This document shows positions 8,403-19,557 of a stretch of 19,557 nt of DNA, one piece after another. The notes below the pieces were generated by a model, which was not told where the DNA came from, made no database searches, and was given only the letters and a program-made list of their open reading frames with translations. The first letter of the stretch is position 1. Each line of letters starts with the position of its first letter. This stretch comes from CAUZFZ01 sp963579025 (lineage in GTDB: Bacteria > Planctomycetota > Planctomycetia > Planctomycetales > Planctomycetaceae). Made by a program: the position numbers and the translations under genes. The stretch spans positions 1 to 19,557 of the forward strand of contig CAUZFZ010000178.1 in assembly GCA_963579025.1 (NCBI GenBank), written 5' to 3'.

Positions 8403-8663
8403 TTAAAAAATAGTCAGGTCGGGAATCTGATATGTGTTTCGCATCTCCTCGGCGAACTCTTCGAACGGCCGCCCCGTGTCTCCCGCCTCCATGTCATCAA
8501 GCGCTGATTTGACGGCGGCGATACTCTCCGAGAGGTTTTCCGTTGACTGCTGTTGGGCCTGCCACAGGTCGAATATTTCCTCAACAGACAGATCAGACGC
8601 GCCGTTCTGGATCTGGTGCGCTGCGAACGCTGCGAAACTGTCAATGTCCTGTTGCGTCGTCAT
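8403..8663 (-). CDS. Small acidic conserved-type protein, function unknown
   Basis: The 86-residue protein is predicted to be all-helical and acidic, with SDLSVEEIFDLWQ (23-35) and then SESIAAVKSALDDMEAGDTG and PFEEF. The pattern of a helix bundle followed by a 'sxAAVKxxLxDMExGxxGRPFEEF' tail recurs, from memory, in small planctomycete proteins. It looks somewhat like RelB/ParD-type antitoxin tails, but no toxin gene is adjacent. The ATG at 8663 has a GAGGA-containing ribosome-binding region just upstream. It ends 49 bp before the sigma-factor gene on the same strand, so co-transcription is likely. A role as partner or regulator of that sigma factor is speculation from position only. Confidence 0.72.
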   Translation of the reverse strand: MTTQQDIDSFAAFAAHQIQNGASDLSVEEIFDLWQAQQQSTENLSESIAAVKSALDDMEAGDTGRPFEEFAEEMRNTYQIPDLTIF

Positions 8664-8722
8664 AGACTCTTTTCCTCGATGATCCGCACCTGTCCCACAG
8701 TATCGCTGCGCTCAAGGAGCAG

Positions 8723-9220
8723 TCAAAAGCTATTCGCAGACACGGATTCCGCGGCGGGAGCAGCCGCGTCTGGAATCCCACGAACTTTCACGAAGCCCGA
8801 GATGCTCACGATGATGGCTGCCAGTGTGACGATGATCTTCAGCCATTTACCGCGGTTCTGCCGCATACCCTCGAATGCTTTCGACTTTCCGACCAGCGCT
8901 TCGGCGATGAAGAACACGCCGAATGCCAGCAGGATTTTGGTGCCAACAAGGGCGTGATAAAGACCGTCGTCTTTATGCAGCGGAGCCATTCTCGCAAAGT
9001 TATAGAACCCGCTGATGATGAACAGTGCGACTCCGATGTGCACGAACATCTTCCAGCGGCCGAGGACGCCGGCTCTAAGTTTGTCGTGCTCTGCATCGCT
9101 GATCGCAGTGGCCGAGGGCATCAGAACGAATGCCATAAACACGGACCCGCCCACCACCGTGATGGCAGTACCAACGTGAACAATGCGGAAAACTGTGTCG
9201 AGAATCAGGAAAGGGTCCAT
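8723..9220 (-). CDS. CopD-like four-helix membrane protein
   Basis: The 165-residue protein has four predicted transmembrane helices (about 11-35, 57-77, 90-111 and 126-145) and no soluble domain. It resembles the CopD / copper-resistance D-like membrane family (related to DUF2269-type proteins). His15 in the first helix, His61 at the start of the second and His89 before the third are candidates for metal or heme ligands. CopD proteins are linked with copper transport across the inner membrane, but short stand-alone versions are poorly characterised. The ATG at 9220 has only a weak ribosome-binding site. It lies 64 bp downstream of the giant heme/cupredoxin gene on the same strand, which fits a shared copper or redox role. 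The C-terminal tail is Ala/Ser-rich. Confidence 0.75.
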   Translation of the reverse strand: MDPFLILDTVFRIVHVGTAITVVGGSVFMAFVLMPSATAISDAEHDKLRAGVLGRWKMFVHIGVALFIISGFYNFARMAPLHKDDGLYHALVGTKILLAFGVFFIAEALVGKSKAFEGMRQNRGKWLKIIVTLAAIIVSISGFVKVRGIPDAAAPAAESVSANSF

Positions 9221-9284
9221 GAATTATCCATTGGGTATCGGTCAAGTTGGTTGGACTGCGCCACGTTAACGACCGCTCGTGTTT

Positions 9285-14204
<4,920 letters not shown>

Positions 14205-14232
14205 GTCTGTTCTCTCGCAGACGATTGTTGAT

Positions 14233-14589
14233 TCAAGAGCTGCATCTCAGTGCGTCGTTCACCGCAGAGTAGAGTTCGGTCGCGGTGGCTGCCAGGCAAG
14301 GCATCCCGCCGCAGTGCGCTGGATTCAGGACTGGTCGACCCCGGGCGAGAACACGAGATTCCAGACCGTCAAGAGGATTCCTGGCCGGAATTCGCAATTC
14401 CTGGCACTCTTCGCAACTGACCTGTTTTTCCATTCGATGTCCGATCCAGCGGGATAGACTGCTCCAACTCCGGTTACCCATCGTGAGGTGACCGACTCTG
14501 GCGAAGGCCTGTTCCAGTCTGGCGAGTTCACATCTCGCTACCCTCGCCTGAGTGTTCCGTTCGGAATTGAGATCAGGAGCGGCATACAT
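14233..14589 (-). CDS. Possible small Cys-containing protein (doubtful ORF)
   Basis: A 118-residue frame opens at an ATG (14589) with GGAG seven bases upstream and stops 28 bp before the giant heme-protein gene on the same strand, as an operon leader gene would. The product has a CEEC pair, further Cys in AHCGG and MPCLA, and an Arg-rich first half. I do not recognise a family. A rough hand count of codon positions shows G+C highest at position 1, then 3, then 2, which is not decisive. No signal peptide or membrane helix is seen. It could be a real metal-binding leader protein or merely an open stretch in the 5' region. Confidence 0.3.
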   Translation of the reverse strand: MYAAPDLNSERNTQARVARCELARLEQAFARVGHLTMGNRSWSSLSRWIGHRMEKQVSCEECQELRIPARNPLDGLESRVLARGRPVLNPAHCGGMPCLAATATELYSAVNDALRCSS

Positions 14590-14900
14590 GTGTGTGCTCC
14601 ACGGAAGCTTGACTGTTAAGCCAGCCGCCCGCATGAGTGTGGCCCGCGCTGGCCTTGTGTCCGGTTGCGACTGCCGGACCAGTGCCTCCCAACCCCTGAA
14701 TCGGGGTCGTGTTGCCCTCTTTGCTGAAACCGATCTGCCACTGCGCGCGTTTAAACATCACACGTGCGCGGGCATGAGACATTCTGACGTGGGAGTGCGC
14801 TGACGGAGAATTCACAGAACGTCGCGTTAAACAAACCAGCGTGTCACGGAAGACCGATTCTGAAACCCGGGAACATGATTCGAGTGAATGGAGGCGGTCC
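14590..14900. other. Intergenic region, probable divergent promoters
   Basis: This 311-bp stretch lies between the minus-strand heme-protein unit and the plus-strand hemerythrin-like gene and must hold at least the promoter of the latter. No clear -35/-10 or -24/-12 boxes, operator palindrome or RNA gene could be identified by eye. The open frames crossing it in either direction look like shadows of the downstream gene. Confidence 0.4.
14890..14894 (+). promoter_or_regulatory. Ribosome binding site deciding the hemerythrin-like start
   Basis: GGAGG at 14890-14894, six bases before the ATG at 14901, is the strongest Shine-Dalgarno match in the window. It favours 14901 over the upstream in-frame start at 14841. 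Confidence 0.75.
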
Positions 14901-15344
14901 ATGGTTACGCTGCATGAACGGGATTCCCGAGCGATCCACTGTGCCACGTTGAGTTGGCTGCTTGTCGGCGACATTCGCGAGATGTTGCAGGACCACCTGG
15001 ACGAGGAAGCCATCCAGTGGCTTCAGCCAATTCTGGACGCGCTTATCGAGGCGATGCGTGAGCAGGCGCGTCTGGAGGAGACGCCGGGCTACTTTGACGA
15101 TGTGCTGGACTCGTGCCCGCACTGGTCGCCCATGGTGGATCATATTCACGCCGAGCAGTCGGCACTGTGCAATTCCCTGGCGTCGTTGCGGCACCGGTTT
15201 GACTGTGACCTGCCGTTCCAGAAGCTGGCGAACGCACTCGAATCTGAGCTGGAGGCCTGGGTGCGGCTTCTGACCGAACATGCGGAACGGGAACGCGAAT
15301 TGATGCAGGAAGTCTGGTACACCGAGATCGGAGGCGAAGGCTGA
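14901..15344 (+). CDS. Hemerythrin-like helical protein
   Basis: The 147-residue protein is predicted to be an all-alpha four-helix bundle. Likely iron-ligand positions sit in DHLDEE, in DHIHAEQSAL (second or third helix, the usual HxxxE-type site) and in LTEHAERERELM (last helix). The end IGGEG resembles the C-terminus of planctomycete hemerythrin HHE-domain proteins. Hemerythrins bind O2, NO or iron through a di-iron centre. The full five-His set is not obvious here, so metal binding is uncertain. The frame is open from 14841, but 14901 is chosen because of the GGAGG site. It is the first gene of an apparent operon with the CBS gene 90 bp and the HPF-like gene about 1.2 kb downstream, which suggests a role in O2, redox or starvation stress. 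It could instead be an unrelated helical-bundle protein. Confidence 0.7.
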   Translation: MVTLHERDSRAIHCATLSWLLVGDIREMLQDHLDEEAIQWLQPILDALIEAMREQARLEETPGYFDDVLDSCPHWSPMVDHIHAEQSALCNSLASLRHRFDCDLPFQKLANALESELEAWVRLLTEHAERERELMQEVWYTEIGGEG

Positions 15345-15434
15345 AGCTGCCATTCGTCGTTCGTAGTAACCGGACTTGCCCGGTTTGTGCTCACACGCAG
15401 CGGTTCGAGTTCACACTCAACAGAGGCGCTCCCT

Positions 15435-16385
15435 ATGCATGATGTGGAAGTCTTCGCCCGCGACATCATGACCACCCGACTGGTCACGCTGCTGCCGAAT
15501 GATCACGTGCTGGACGGGATCGACCGACTGCTGCAGCATGAGATCTCGGGCGCACCGGTCATCGATAATTCGGGAATGTACCTGGGCGTGTTTTCCGAAA
15601 AATCATCGATGATGGCTTTCAGTTTTGTGGACGATGAACGCAGTCAGCGATGCGACAAGAGCTTTCACCACTTTCGCGCACGCGACGTCATGCAGACCGA
15701 GCTGATCACGATCCGTCCCGACACAGAGGTGTTCGAGGCGATCACGCTTCTGCTGCATCACCACGTATCGGGTTTGCCGGTGATCGATGCGGCTGGCGCA
15801 TTTCTCGGCGTTTTCTCTGAGCGATCGGCGATGCGGGTCATTATTGATATGACCTGGAATCAGTTTTCGTCCGCGGCCGTCTCTGCCTGGATGGACCGCG
15901 ACCTCGCACGGACCGTACCGGAACACACATCGCTCGAAGACATCCGACGTCGATTCAGTGAAACGTTGTACCGGCGGCTGCCGGTATTAAACCGAGGCCG
16001 TCTGGTTGGTCAGATCAGTCGCCGGGATGTTCTCCGAGCGGAACTCGATCGTATGGTCCAGAGTTGTGGGAACAGCTCAGGCATTCTGAAAGTCAATGAA
16101 AAACCGGGTTCACGCGCGCCGCGGCCGGACTGGGACGTCAGAAGTTTTATGGATTCATCAGCTCAGACGACGCGAGAAGACGCGGATGTGATGTCGATTG
16201 CTCAGGACTTCTTTGTGACATCGGCCCGACGGTTTCCCGTGCTTCGCGAAGGACGCCTGGTTGGACAGGTCAGTCGTCGCGATCTGCTGAGAGCGGTCAG
16301 CCGACTGTTCCCCGAGCGGCCGTCCGTGCAGCGACCGCTCTACCTAAGCTCAACGACTGCCGACGTGACGTCGGTCATCGGATAA
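15435..16385 (+). CDS. Four-CBS-domain protein
   Basis: The 316-residue soluble protein is built from two CBS pairs (Bateman modules): CBS1 about 9-61, CBS2 about 83-138, CBS3 about 150-203 and CBS4 about 235-289. Repeated signatures are ARDIMTTRLVTLLPND, ISGAPVIDNSGMYLGVFSE, VSGLPVIDAAGAFLGVFSE, RRLPVLNRGRLVGQISRRD and RRFPVLREGRLVGQVSRRD. The last two are so alike that they look like an internal duplication. CBS pairs typically bind AMP, ADP, ATP, SAM or related ligands and regulate partner proteins; no effector domain is fused here. The ATG at 15435 has AGAGG at 15422-15426 with an 8-nt spacer and is preferred over 15387. It sits between the hemerythrin-like and HPF-like genes, so it may serve as their energy sensor (inference). 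Confidence 0.9.
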   Translation: MHDVEVFARDIMTTRLVTLLPNDHVLDGIDRLLQHEISGAPVIDNSGMYLGVFSEKSSMMAFSFVDDERSQRCDKSFHHFRARDVMQTELITIRPDTEVFEAITLLLHHHVSGLPVIDAAGAFLGVFSERSAMRVIIDMTWNQFSSAAVSAWMDRDLARTVPEHTSLEDIRRRFSETLYRRLPVLNRGRLVGQISRRDVLRAELDRMVQSCGNSSGILKVNEKPGSRAPRPDWDVRSFMDSSAQTTREDADVMSIAQDFFVTSARRFPVLREGRLVGQVSRRDLLRAVSRLFPERPSVQRPLYLSSTTADVTSVIG

Positions 16386-16506
16386 TTACGACTCTCGGAC
16401 CATTCAACGGAGGCGAACGAAAAACTCAGCCGGAGTGTCACACAAAGCAGATGATGTTTACTGGACAGACCTTGAACGCGGTTCACCGACAGAAGAAGGA
16501 GACGTC

Positions 16507-16836
16507 ATGCAGGTTCAGCTTCACGACAGTCTTTCAACTCCGAGTCACGGGCGTGAACGGTTTATTCTGGACCGATTGGGGGAACGCCTTGATCGATATG
16601 CCAATCGAGTTCAGCGGACAGTTGTCAGTCTGAGCGAGACGGGGAAAGAACACGGCCATCCGGAAACTCGCTGTCGAATTTCAGCCAGCCTTGGTCAACT
16701 CGGCACGGTGGTTGTTACATCAGAGGATGACGGAGTGCATCAGGCATTTTCCGGTGCGCTGAAGCAGGTGACTCGGGGGATCCAGCGGCGTATCGAGCGT
16801 CGCGTTCAATTCCAGCGGCCTGTCGAGCCGCGGTGA
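16507..16836 (+). CDS. Short HPF/RaiA-type ribosome hibernation factor (S30AE)
   Basis: The 109-residue protein shows the beta-alpha-beta-beta-beta-alpha pattern of the S30AE fold. A first strand (MQVQLHD) is followed by a helix with RFILDRLGERLDRYANRV. Two or three strands then include RTVVSLSETG and CRISASLGQLGTVVVTSE, and the last, basic helix is AFSGALKQVTRGIQRRIERR. Such proteins bind the decoding centre of the 30S subunit and silence ribosomes in stationary phase or starvation. Its length matches the short E. coli types (about 95-113 residues) and it lacks the dimerising C-terminal domain of long HPF. The ATG at 16507 is supported by AGGAG at 16497-16501 with a 5-nt spacer. It is the last gene before a strong terminator, 121 bp after the CBS gene. 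Confidence 0.85.
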   Translation: MQVQLHDSLSTPSHGRERFILDRLGERLDRYANRVQRTVVSLSETGKEHGHPETRCRISASLGQLGTVVVTSEDDGVHQAFSGALKQVTRGIQRRIERRVQFQRPVEPR

Positions 16837-16867
16837 CTTTCGCCGCAGACAACTGAGTCAACTGACT

Positions 16868-16900
16868 GGCCCGGTATCTCCAAGATGCCGGGCCTTTTTT
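16868..16900 (+). terminator. Intrinsic terminator of the hemerythrin-CBS-HPF unit
   Basis: Positions 16868-16878 and 16884-16894 form an 11-bp stem (one G:T pair) with loop TCCAA, followed directly by six T (16895-16900). It starts 31 bp after the HPF-like stop codon. It is the only textbook rho-independent terminator seen in the window. Confidence 0.93.
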
Positions 16901-16957
16901 GTTCGTGAACGCGACCACACGACACAGACTCAACAGGCAGCTACTGCTTTATCGACG

Positions 16958-17043
<86 letters not shown>

Positions 17044-17131
17044 GATCCCACGATGTGAAGTTGACGAAACACTACCTTGTCGGCAACGTGACGCCTGAAC
17101 TTCGACACCTGCACCATAGAAAAAGCATCAC

Positions 17132-18244
17132 ATGAGTATCTTGCCGCCAGCGCTGGAAGAACGTCTGACAAACCTCGCAGGAGCGCTGATCGATCAGACG
17201 CAAGCCCGCATCCTGGTCTCGCCGCAGCAGGCTTCATCAGGATTCTGGTTTGGTGGCGGTAATATGATCGAGGACAAAAACGGCAGGCTGCATGTTGTCG
17301 GCAGATACCGCAATCACGGGGACTCGCGAACCGGAATTACGGCCGGCGAACGCGGTCTCGAACTGGCAGTTTTCTCATCTGGCAACGACGGCGAGACATG
17401 GGATAAGACGCTCAGCCTGTCAAAGTCCGATCTGGACCTGCCTGGCCGCCGCGTGCTTTCCATTGAGGGCAGTGCTCTGCACCAAAGTGAAACTGGTGTC
17501 GAGCTTTTTGTTTCGACGGAAAAGGACGGCGTCGGTTATCCCACTGGATTTGAAGATCACCTGAAGCCCGGCACTGGCGTGTGGACGATCGAACGTCTCG
17601 CTGCGGATTCCATTGCGGGTCTGAGAGACGCTCAACCCGCGACCGTACTGCAATGCAACGACCCCCGCTGGCTGCATGTCAAAGACCCGTTTGTCTACGC
17701 CCGTTCGAATGGCGATCTGGTCCTGCTGTTCTGCAGCCACCCGTACTGCTGGTCGAGTTCCAACACGGGTTATGCCATCCGGCGCGCCGGCGAGTCGACG
17801 TACAGCGAGCCGGTGTACGACTTCTTCCCGCGAGGCTTCACGTGGGACGTGGCCATGACGCGAGGGACCTGCATCATGGACGTACCAGCCATCGGTGCAT
17901 TTCAGCAGACGCCCGTCAGTCTGATGTTCTATGACGGCGGTGAGTCGCTTAGAAACCTGGACGAGCATGCGACCGCCGTCATGCGTCCACGCGGATATTC
18001 CTGCGAGGAGATCGGCGGAGTGGCATATCTGCGCGATGGCAACCTGGCACGGCTCGAACGCCTATCGAAACATCAGCCGTCATTTGTCAGTCCGATGGGC
18101 ACGGGTTGCAGCCGGTATATCGACGTGCTCCAGACACGTTCCGGAGACCTGCTCGCCACATGGCAGCAGTCGCAGCATGACGGTTCGCAGCCGTTGGTCA
18201 TGCACCGCCTGACCGCTGCCGAAATTGCCTCGCTGCTCAACTGA
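17132..18244 (+). CDS. Sialidase/glycosidase-like beta-propeller protein
   Basis: The 370-residue protein is beta-rich with features of sialidase-type or five-bladed glycosidase propellers. There is an Asp-box-like SGNDGETW (83-90, with Asn in place of the key Asp), strand-turn motifs such as MIEDKNGRLHVVGRYR (45-60), and KDPFVYARSNGDLVLLF (184-200), which resembles the DPF/VY blade start of GH43- or GH32-like enzymes. Trp, Asp and Glu residues are abundant, but I cannot assign a catalytic set. It has no signal peptide, so it appears cytoplasmic, unlike most planctomycete sialidase-family proteins. The ATG at 17132 has no clear ribosome-binding site. It is a single gene flanked by hairpin repeats on its 5' side and short hairpins on its 3' side. 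It may be a sugar-processing enzyme or a non-catalytic propeller. Confidence 0.75.
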   Translation: MSILPPALEERLTNLAGALIDQTQARILVSPQQASSGFWFGGGNMIEDKNGRLHVVGRYRNHGDSRTGITAGERGLELAVFSSGNDGETWDKTLSLSKSDLDLPGRRVLSIEGSALHQSETGVELFVSTEKDGVGYPTGFEDHLKPGTGVWTIERLAADSIAGLRDAQPATVLQCNDPRWLHVKDPFVYARSNGDLVLLFCSHPYCWSSSNTGYAIRRAGESTYSEPVYDFFPRGFTWDVAMTRGTCIMDVPAIGAFQQTPVSLMFYDGGESLRNLDEHATAVMRPRGYSCEEIGGVAYLRDGNLARLERLSKHQPSFVSPMGTGCSRYIDVLQTRSGDLLATWQQSQHDGSQPLVMHRLTAAEIASLLN

Positions 18245-18587
18245 AGCGGCTATGAACGGGTCCGTGTGAAGTGCGGTGATCTTGACTCGCCGTGACCATG
18301 CGCGCGATTGAAAGAGCAGATACCCTCGGCTGACACAAGCCGAGTTCCAGGATTTCGGCACCACGCACTTCGCCTGGTGTGAGTCGAGGTGCAATACCCC
18401 TGCAAACGGTCGCAACCGTTACGACCCGATTATCCTGCCGGAGTTGAAGATGCTGCCGGCTCGCAACCCGCCGCAACATTGGATGGTGCAGCGGGTTCCC
18501 TAGTCTGTGGACGGGCCACCTCGGTGGTTCTCTCTCATGTGAAATCGACACTCGGCGTTTCCCCACCTGTTTGGCAGGTCAGGCACC
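18245..18587. other. Intergenic region with short hairpins
   Basis: This 343-bp stretch has no convincing gene. It contains CTCGGCT/AGCCGAG (18325-18331 and 18338-18344, 6-nt loop), AACGGT/ACCGTT (18405-18410 and 18415-18420, 4-nt loop) and ACCTG/CAGGT (18565-18569 and 18575-18579). The last lies just before the PilZ start and could influence its translation. None has a T-tract. Confidence 0.5.
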
Positions 18588-18968
18588 ATGTCTTTCCGTC
18601 ACCGGGACCCGCCGGAGTCATCTCGCGGTCATGGCGAATACGAGACCGAGCGACGTCGCTCGGCCCGACACGCCTGCGACATCCCGTTGCGGATCGTGGT
18701 TGTTGAGCCTTCGGCTGCATCGGGGCGCAGGGTCTTTCGGGTTGTTATGGGGCGTCAATGTGACGCGTCCTCAACCGGGGTCGGATTCATCTGTCCCGTG
18801 CGGCTTCCGGGCAGCGAGGTGTTTCTGGAAGTGCGGGCCGACGAAAGTACAGTTCGCTTAGAGGCCGCGAGGATCGTCCATGAGTCTCAGACTCCGGACG
18901 GACGCTGGCGCTACGGTGCCGTGTTGACACCGTCAACAGATCTCGTCGACCGATATGAGTTCGACTGA
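18588..18968 (+). CDS. PilZ domain protein (c-di-GMP receptor)
   Basis: The 126-residue protein is a single PilZ domain. Both halves of the c-di-GMP motif are present: RxxxR at Arg23-Arg27 (in ERRRSARHACDIPL) and D/NxSxxG at Asp59-Ser61-Gly64 (in CDASSTGVGF). The beta-barrel strands continue with GSEVFLEVRAD, AARIVHES and WRYGAVL. PilZ proteins bind cyclic di-GMP and adjust motility, pili, polysaccharide synthesis or transcription; with no fused output domain it must act through a partner. The ATG at 18588 is used; the ribosome-binding site is weak and partly inside a 5-bp hairpin (18565-18579). It is monocistronic here, and a Flp-type pilin gene lies 227 bp downstream on the other strand. 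Confidence 0.9.
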   Translation: MSFRHRDPPESSRGHGEYETERRRSARHACDIPLRIVVVEPSAASGRRVFRVVMGRQCDASSTGVGFICPVRLPGSEVFLEVRADESTVRLEAARIVHESQTPDGRWRYGAVLTPSTDLVDRYEFD

Positions 18969-19020
18969 TACTCGACTAGCCATTAAACAAGCGAAGAGGA
19001 TTCACGCCACTGGGCTTGTC

Positions 19021-19141
19021 AGCCGTAGCCCGATTTCTCCGAAATCGGGACGAGACGACATCGCAACCTGCCGGCGTATCGACCGCCGATCAGTCTTCCC
19101 AGGTCCAGGGCAGCGGATTTCGGAGAAATCCGCCTACGGCT
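19021..19141. repeat. Double-hairpin inverted repeat
   Basis: The outer complementary ends AGCCGTAG (19021-19028) and CTACGGCT (19134-19141) enclose two hairpins. These are CCCGATTTC/GAAATCGGG (19029-19037 and 19041-19049) and GCGGATTTC/GAAATCCGC (19113-19121 and 19125-19133), each a 9-bp perfect stem with a 3-nt loop. The two arms are also largely complementary to each other, so either two small hairpins or one long one can form. It lies between the convergent PilZ and Flp pilin genes and may act as a bidirectional terminator or a dispersed repeat. Confidence 0.82.
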
Positions 19142-19194
19142 CAGCTCCCGACCAGTGCATAACCTCGGCAGCCGACAGCGCAGTCCCCGCCCGT

Positions 19195-19368
19195 TCACGG
19201 CATCGCATCCCGCGTACGCTGAAACAGCGCCTGAGTCTGGCTGCCCACCAGTTCAATTCCTGCAAGACAGACAAAGATCACCAGAAACATCATGAACAGG
19301 TACTCGACCACCGCGTGTCCCGACTCCTCCAACAGAAAACGTCGGACGCTCGCGCGAACCCAGAGCAT
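19195..19368 (-). CDS. Flp-type (type IVb) pilin
   Basis: A short 57-residue gene. Residues 12-23 (LLEESGHAVVEY) contain the prepilin motif G/xxxxEY: Gly17 at the cleavage site, Glu22 and Tyr23. The hydrophobic helix LFMMFLVIFVCLAGIELVG (24-42) follows and then a short polar tail. This is the standard layout of Flp pilins, which are cut by TadV/TadA-type prepilin peptidases and assembled into Tad adhesion pili. All 58 codons were read individually on the minus strand and no stop interrupts the frame. The ATG at 19368 has AAGG about 10 bases upstream. No other tad gene is in the window; the poly-G end 70 bp upstream hides what precedes it. Confidence 0.85.
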   Translation of the reverse strand: MLWVRASVRRFLLEESGHAVVEYLFMMFLVIFVCLAGIELVGSQTQALFQRTRDAMP

Positions 19369-19428
19369 TAGCGCAACCTTTCAGTAGAGGCCCGTTCCTG
19401 TAGTCGGCCAGCCAGTGGTCCGTCAACA

Positions 19429-19444
19429 TTGAGTATTGGGGTGG
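19429..19444. repeat. Second copy of the hairpin-repeat lead-in
   Basis: TTGAGTATTGGGGTGG matches TTGAATATTGGGGTGG at 16958-16973 at 15 of 16 bases, in the same orientation. Immediately after it the sequence turns into poly-G, so the hairpin part of this copy was probably not read. Confidence 0.7.
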
Positions 19445-19557
19445 GGGGGGGGGGGGGGGCGGCGGCCCCCCCGGGCCGGGGGGGGGGGGGGGCGGGCTGA
19501 GGGGGGGGGGGGGGGGGGTGGGGTGGGGGTGGGGGGGGGGGGGGGGCGGGGGGTGGG
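19441..19557. other. Poly-G tract, probable sequencing or assembly artefact
   Basis: From about 19441 to the end the sequence is nearly pure G with scattered C, T and A, unlike anything else in the window. Two-colour sequencing chemistries report lost signal as G, and the run starts exactly where a strong hairpin repeat is expected. It should not be read as biology. Confidence 0.9.

Noticed and set aside
8403..8663. Toxin-antitoxin module
   Set aside because: The small protein has an antitoxin-like tail, but neither neighbour (a sigma factor and a CopD-like membrane protein) resembles a toxin.
14844..15353. Minus-strand 169-residue frame opposite the hemerythrin-like gene
   Set aside because: The plus-strand frame has the GGAGG ribosome-binding site, helical-bundle pattern and operon context.
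17420..17968. Minus-strand 182-residue frame opposite the sialidase-like gene
   Set aside because: No recognisable motif; the plus-strand protein has propeller strands and an Asp-box-like motif.
18237..18566. Minus-strand 109-residue frame between the sialidase-like and PilZ genes
   Set aside because: It is His- and Arg-rich with no motif, crosses several hairpins and overlaps the sialidase-like stop codon; judged non-coding.
18955..19371. Plus-strand 138-residue frame at the right end
   Set aside because: It crosses the double-hairpin repeat and lies opposite the Flp pilin, whose prepilin motif and membrane helix are specific.
19441..19557. G-rich tract as a possible G-quadruplex or regulatory element
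   Set aside because: Its composition is abruptly unlike the rest and fits signal loss in two-colour sequencing at a contig end.

Overview
The window looks like a chromosomal segment from a Planctomycetes (PVC superphylum) bacterium, probably a metagenomic or draft contig that breaks down at its right end. The lineage is inferred from gene content, not from a marker gene. The evidence is a giant secreted protein with the planctomycete/verrucomicrobial membrane-bound-dehydrogenase plus CxxCH heme architecture, a WD40 protein with the planctomycete-style helical lead-in, secreted LamG proteins, a sigma-70 factor with DNA-binding domains fused at its N-terminus, and many GC-rich intergenic palindromes. 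No rRNA, tRNA, CRISPR array, transposase or phage gene was seen.

Layout. Positions 1-251 hold nested inverted repeats and no gene. Positions 252-5532 carry three minus-strand genes in the order WD40 membrane-anchored protein, LamG-domain exported protein, and class I glutamine amidotransferase (peptidase C26) with an N-terminal membrane anchor. A gap of about 520 bp separates them from a plus-strand lipoprotein (6055-6573). That lipoprotein converges on a minus-strand pair: a small acidic protein (8403-8663) followed by a 577-residue sigma factor (6620-8353). Positions 8723-14204 hold a CopD-like four-helix membrane protein downstream of a 1639-residue secreted protein. The large protein combines SGNH-like, dehydrogenase-propeller, HEAT, PA14, cupredoxin and cytochrome c parts, and a possible small Cys-containing ORF (14233-14589) precedes it.

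Positions 14901-16900 form a compact plus-strand stress unit: a hemerythrin-like helical protein, a four-CBS protein and a short HPF/RaiA-type ribosome hibernation factor, closed by a clean intrinsic terminator. After a 33-bp hairpin repeat come a sialidase-like beta-propeller protein (17132-18244), a PilZ protein with an intact c-di-GMP motif (18588-18968), a double-hairpin repeat, and a 57-residue Flp-type pilin on the minus strand (19195-19368). From about 19441 the sequence becomes poly-G and is almost certainly artefactual.

How the parts may work together (inference). The copper/heme protein and the CopD-like protein may form an envelope electron-transfer or copper-handling unit. The hemerythrin/CBS/HPF set would sense O2 or iron and nucleotides and quiet ribosomes. 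PilZ and the Flp pilin point to surface behaviour. No wholly new defence or mobile system is evident. The points most worth a second look are the sigma factor with its small upstream partner, the copper/heme fusion with the neighbouring CopD-like protein, the hibernation operon, and the repeat copy at the point where the sequence fails.
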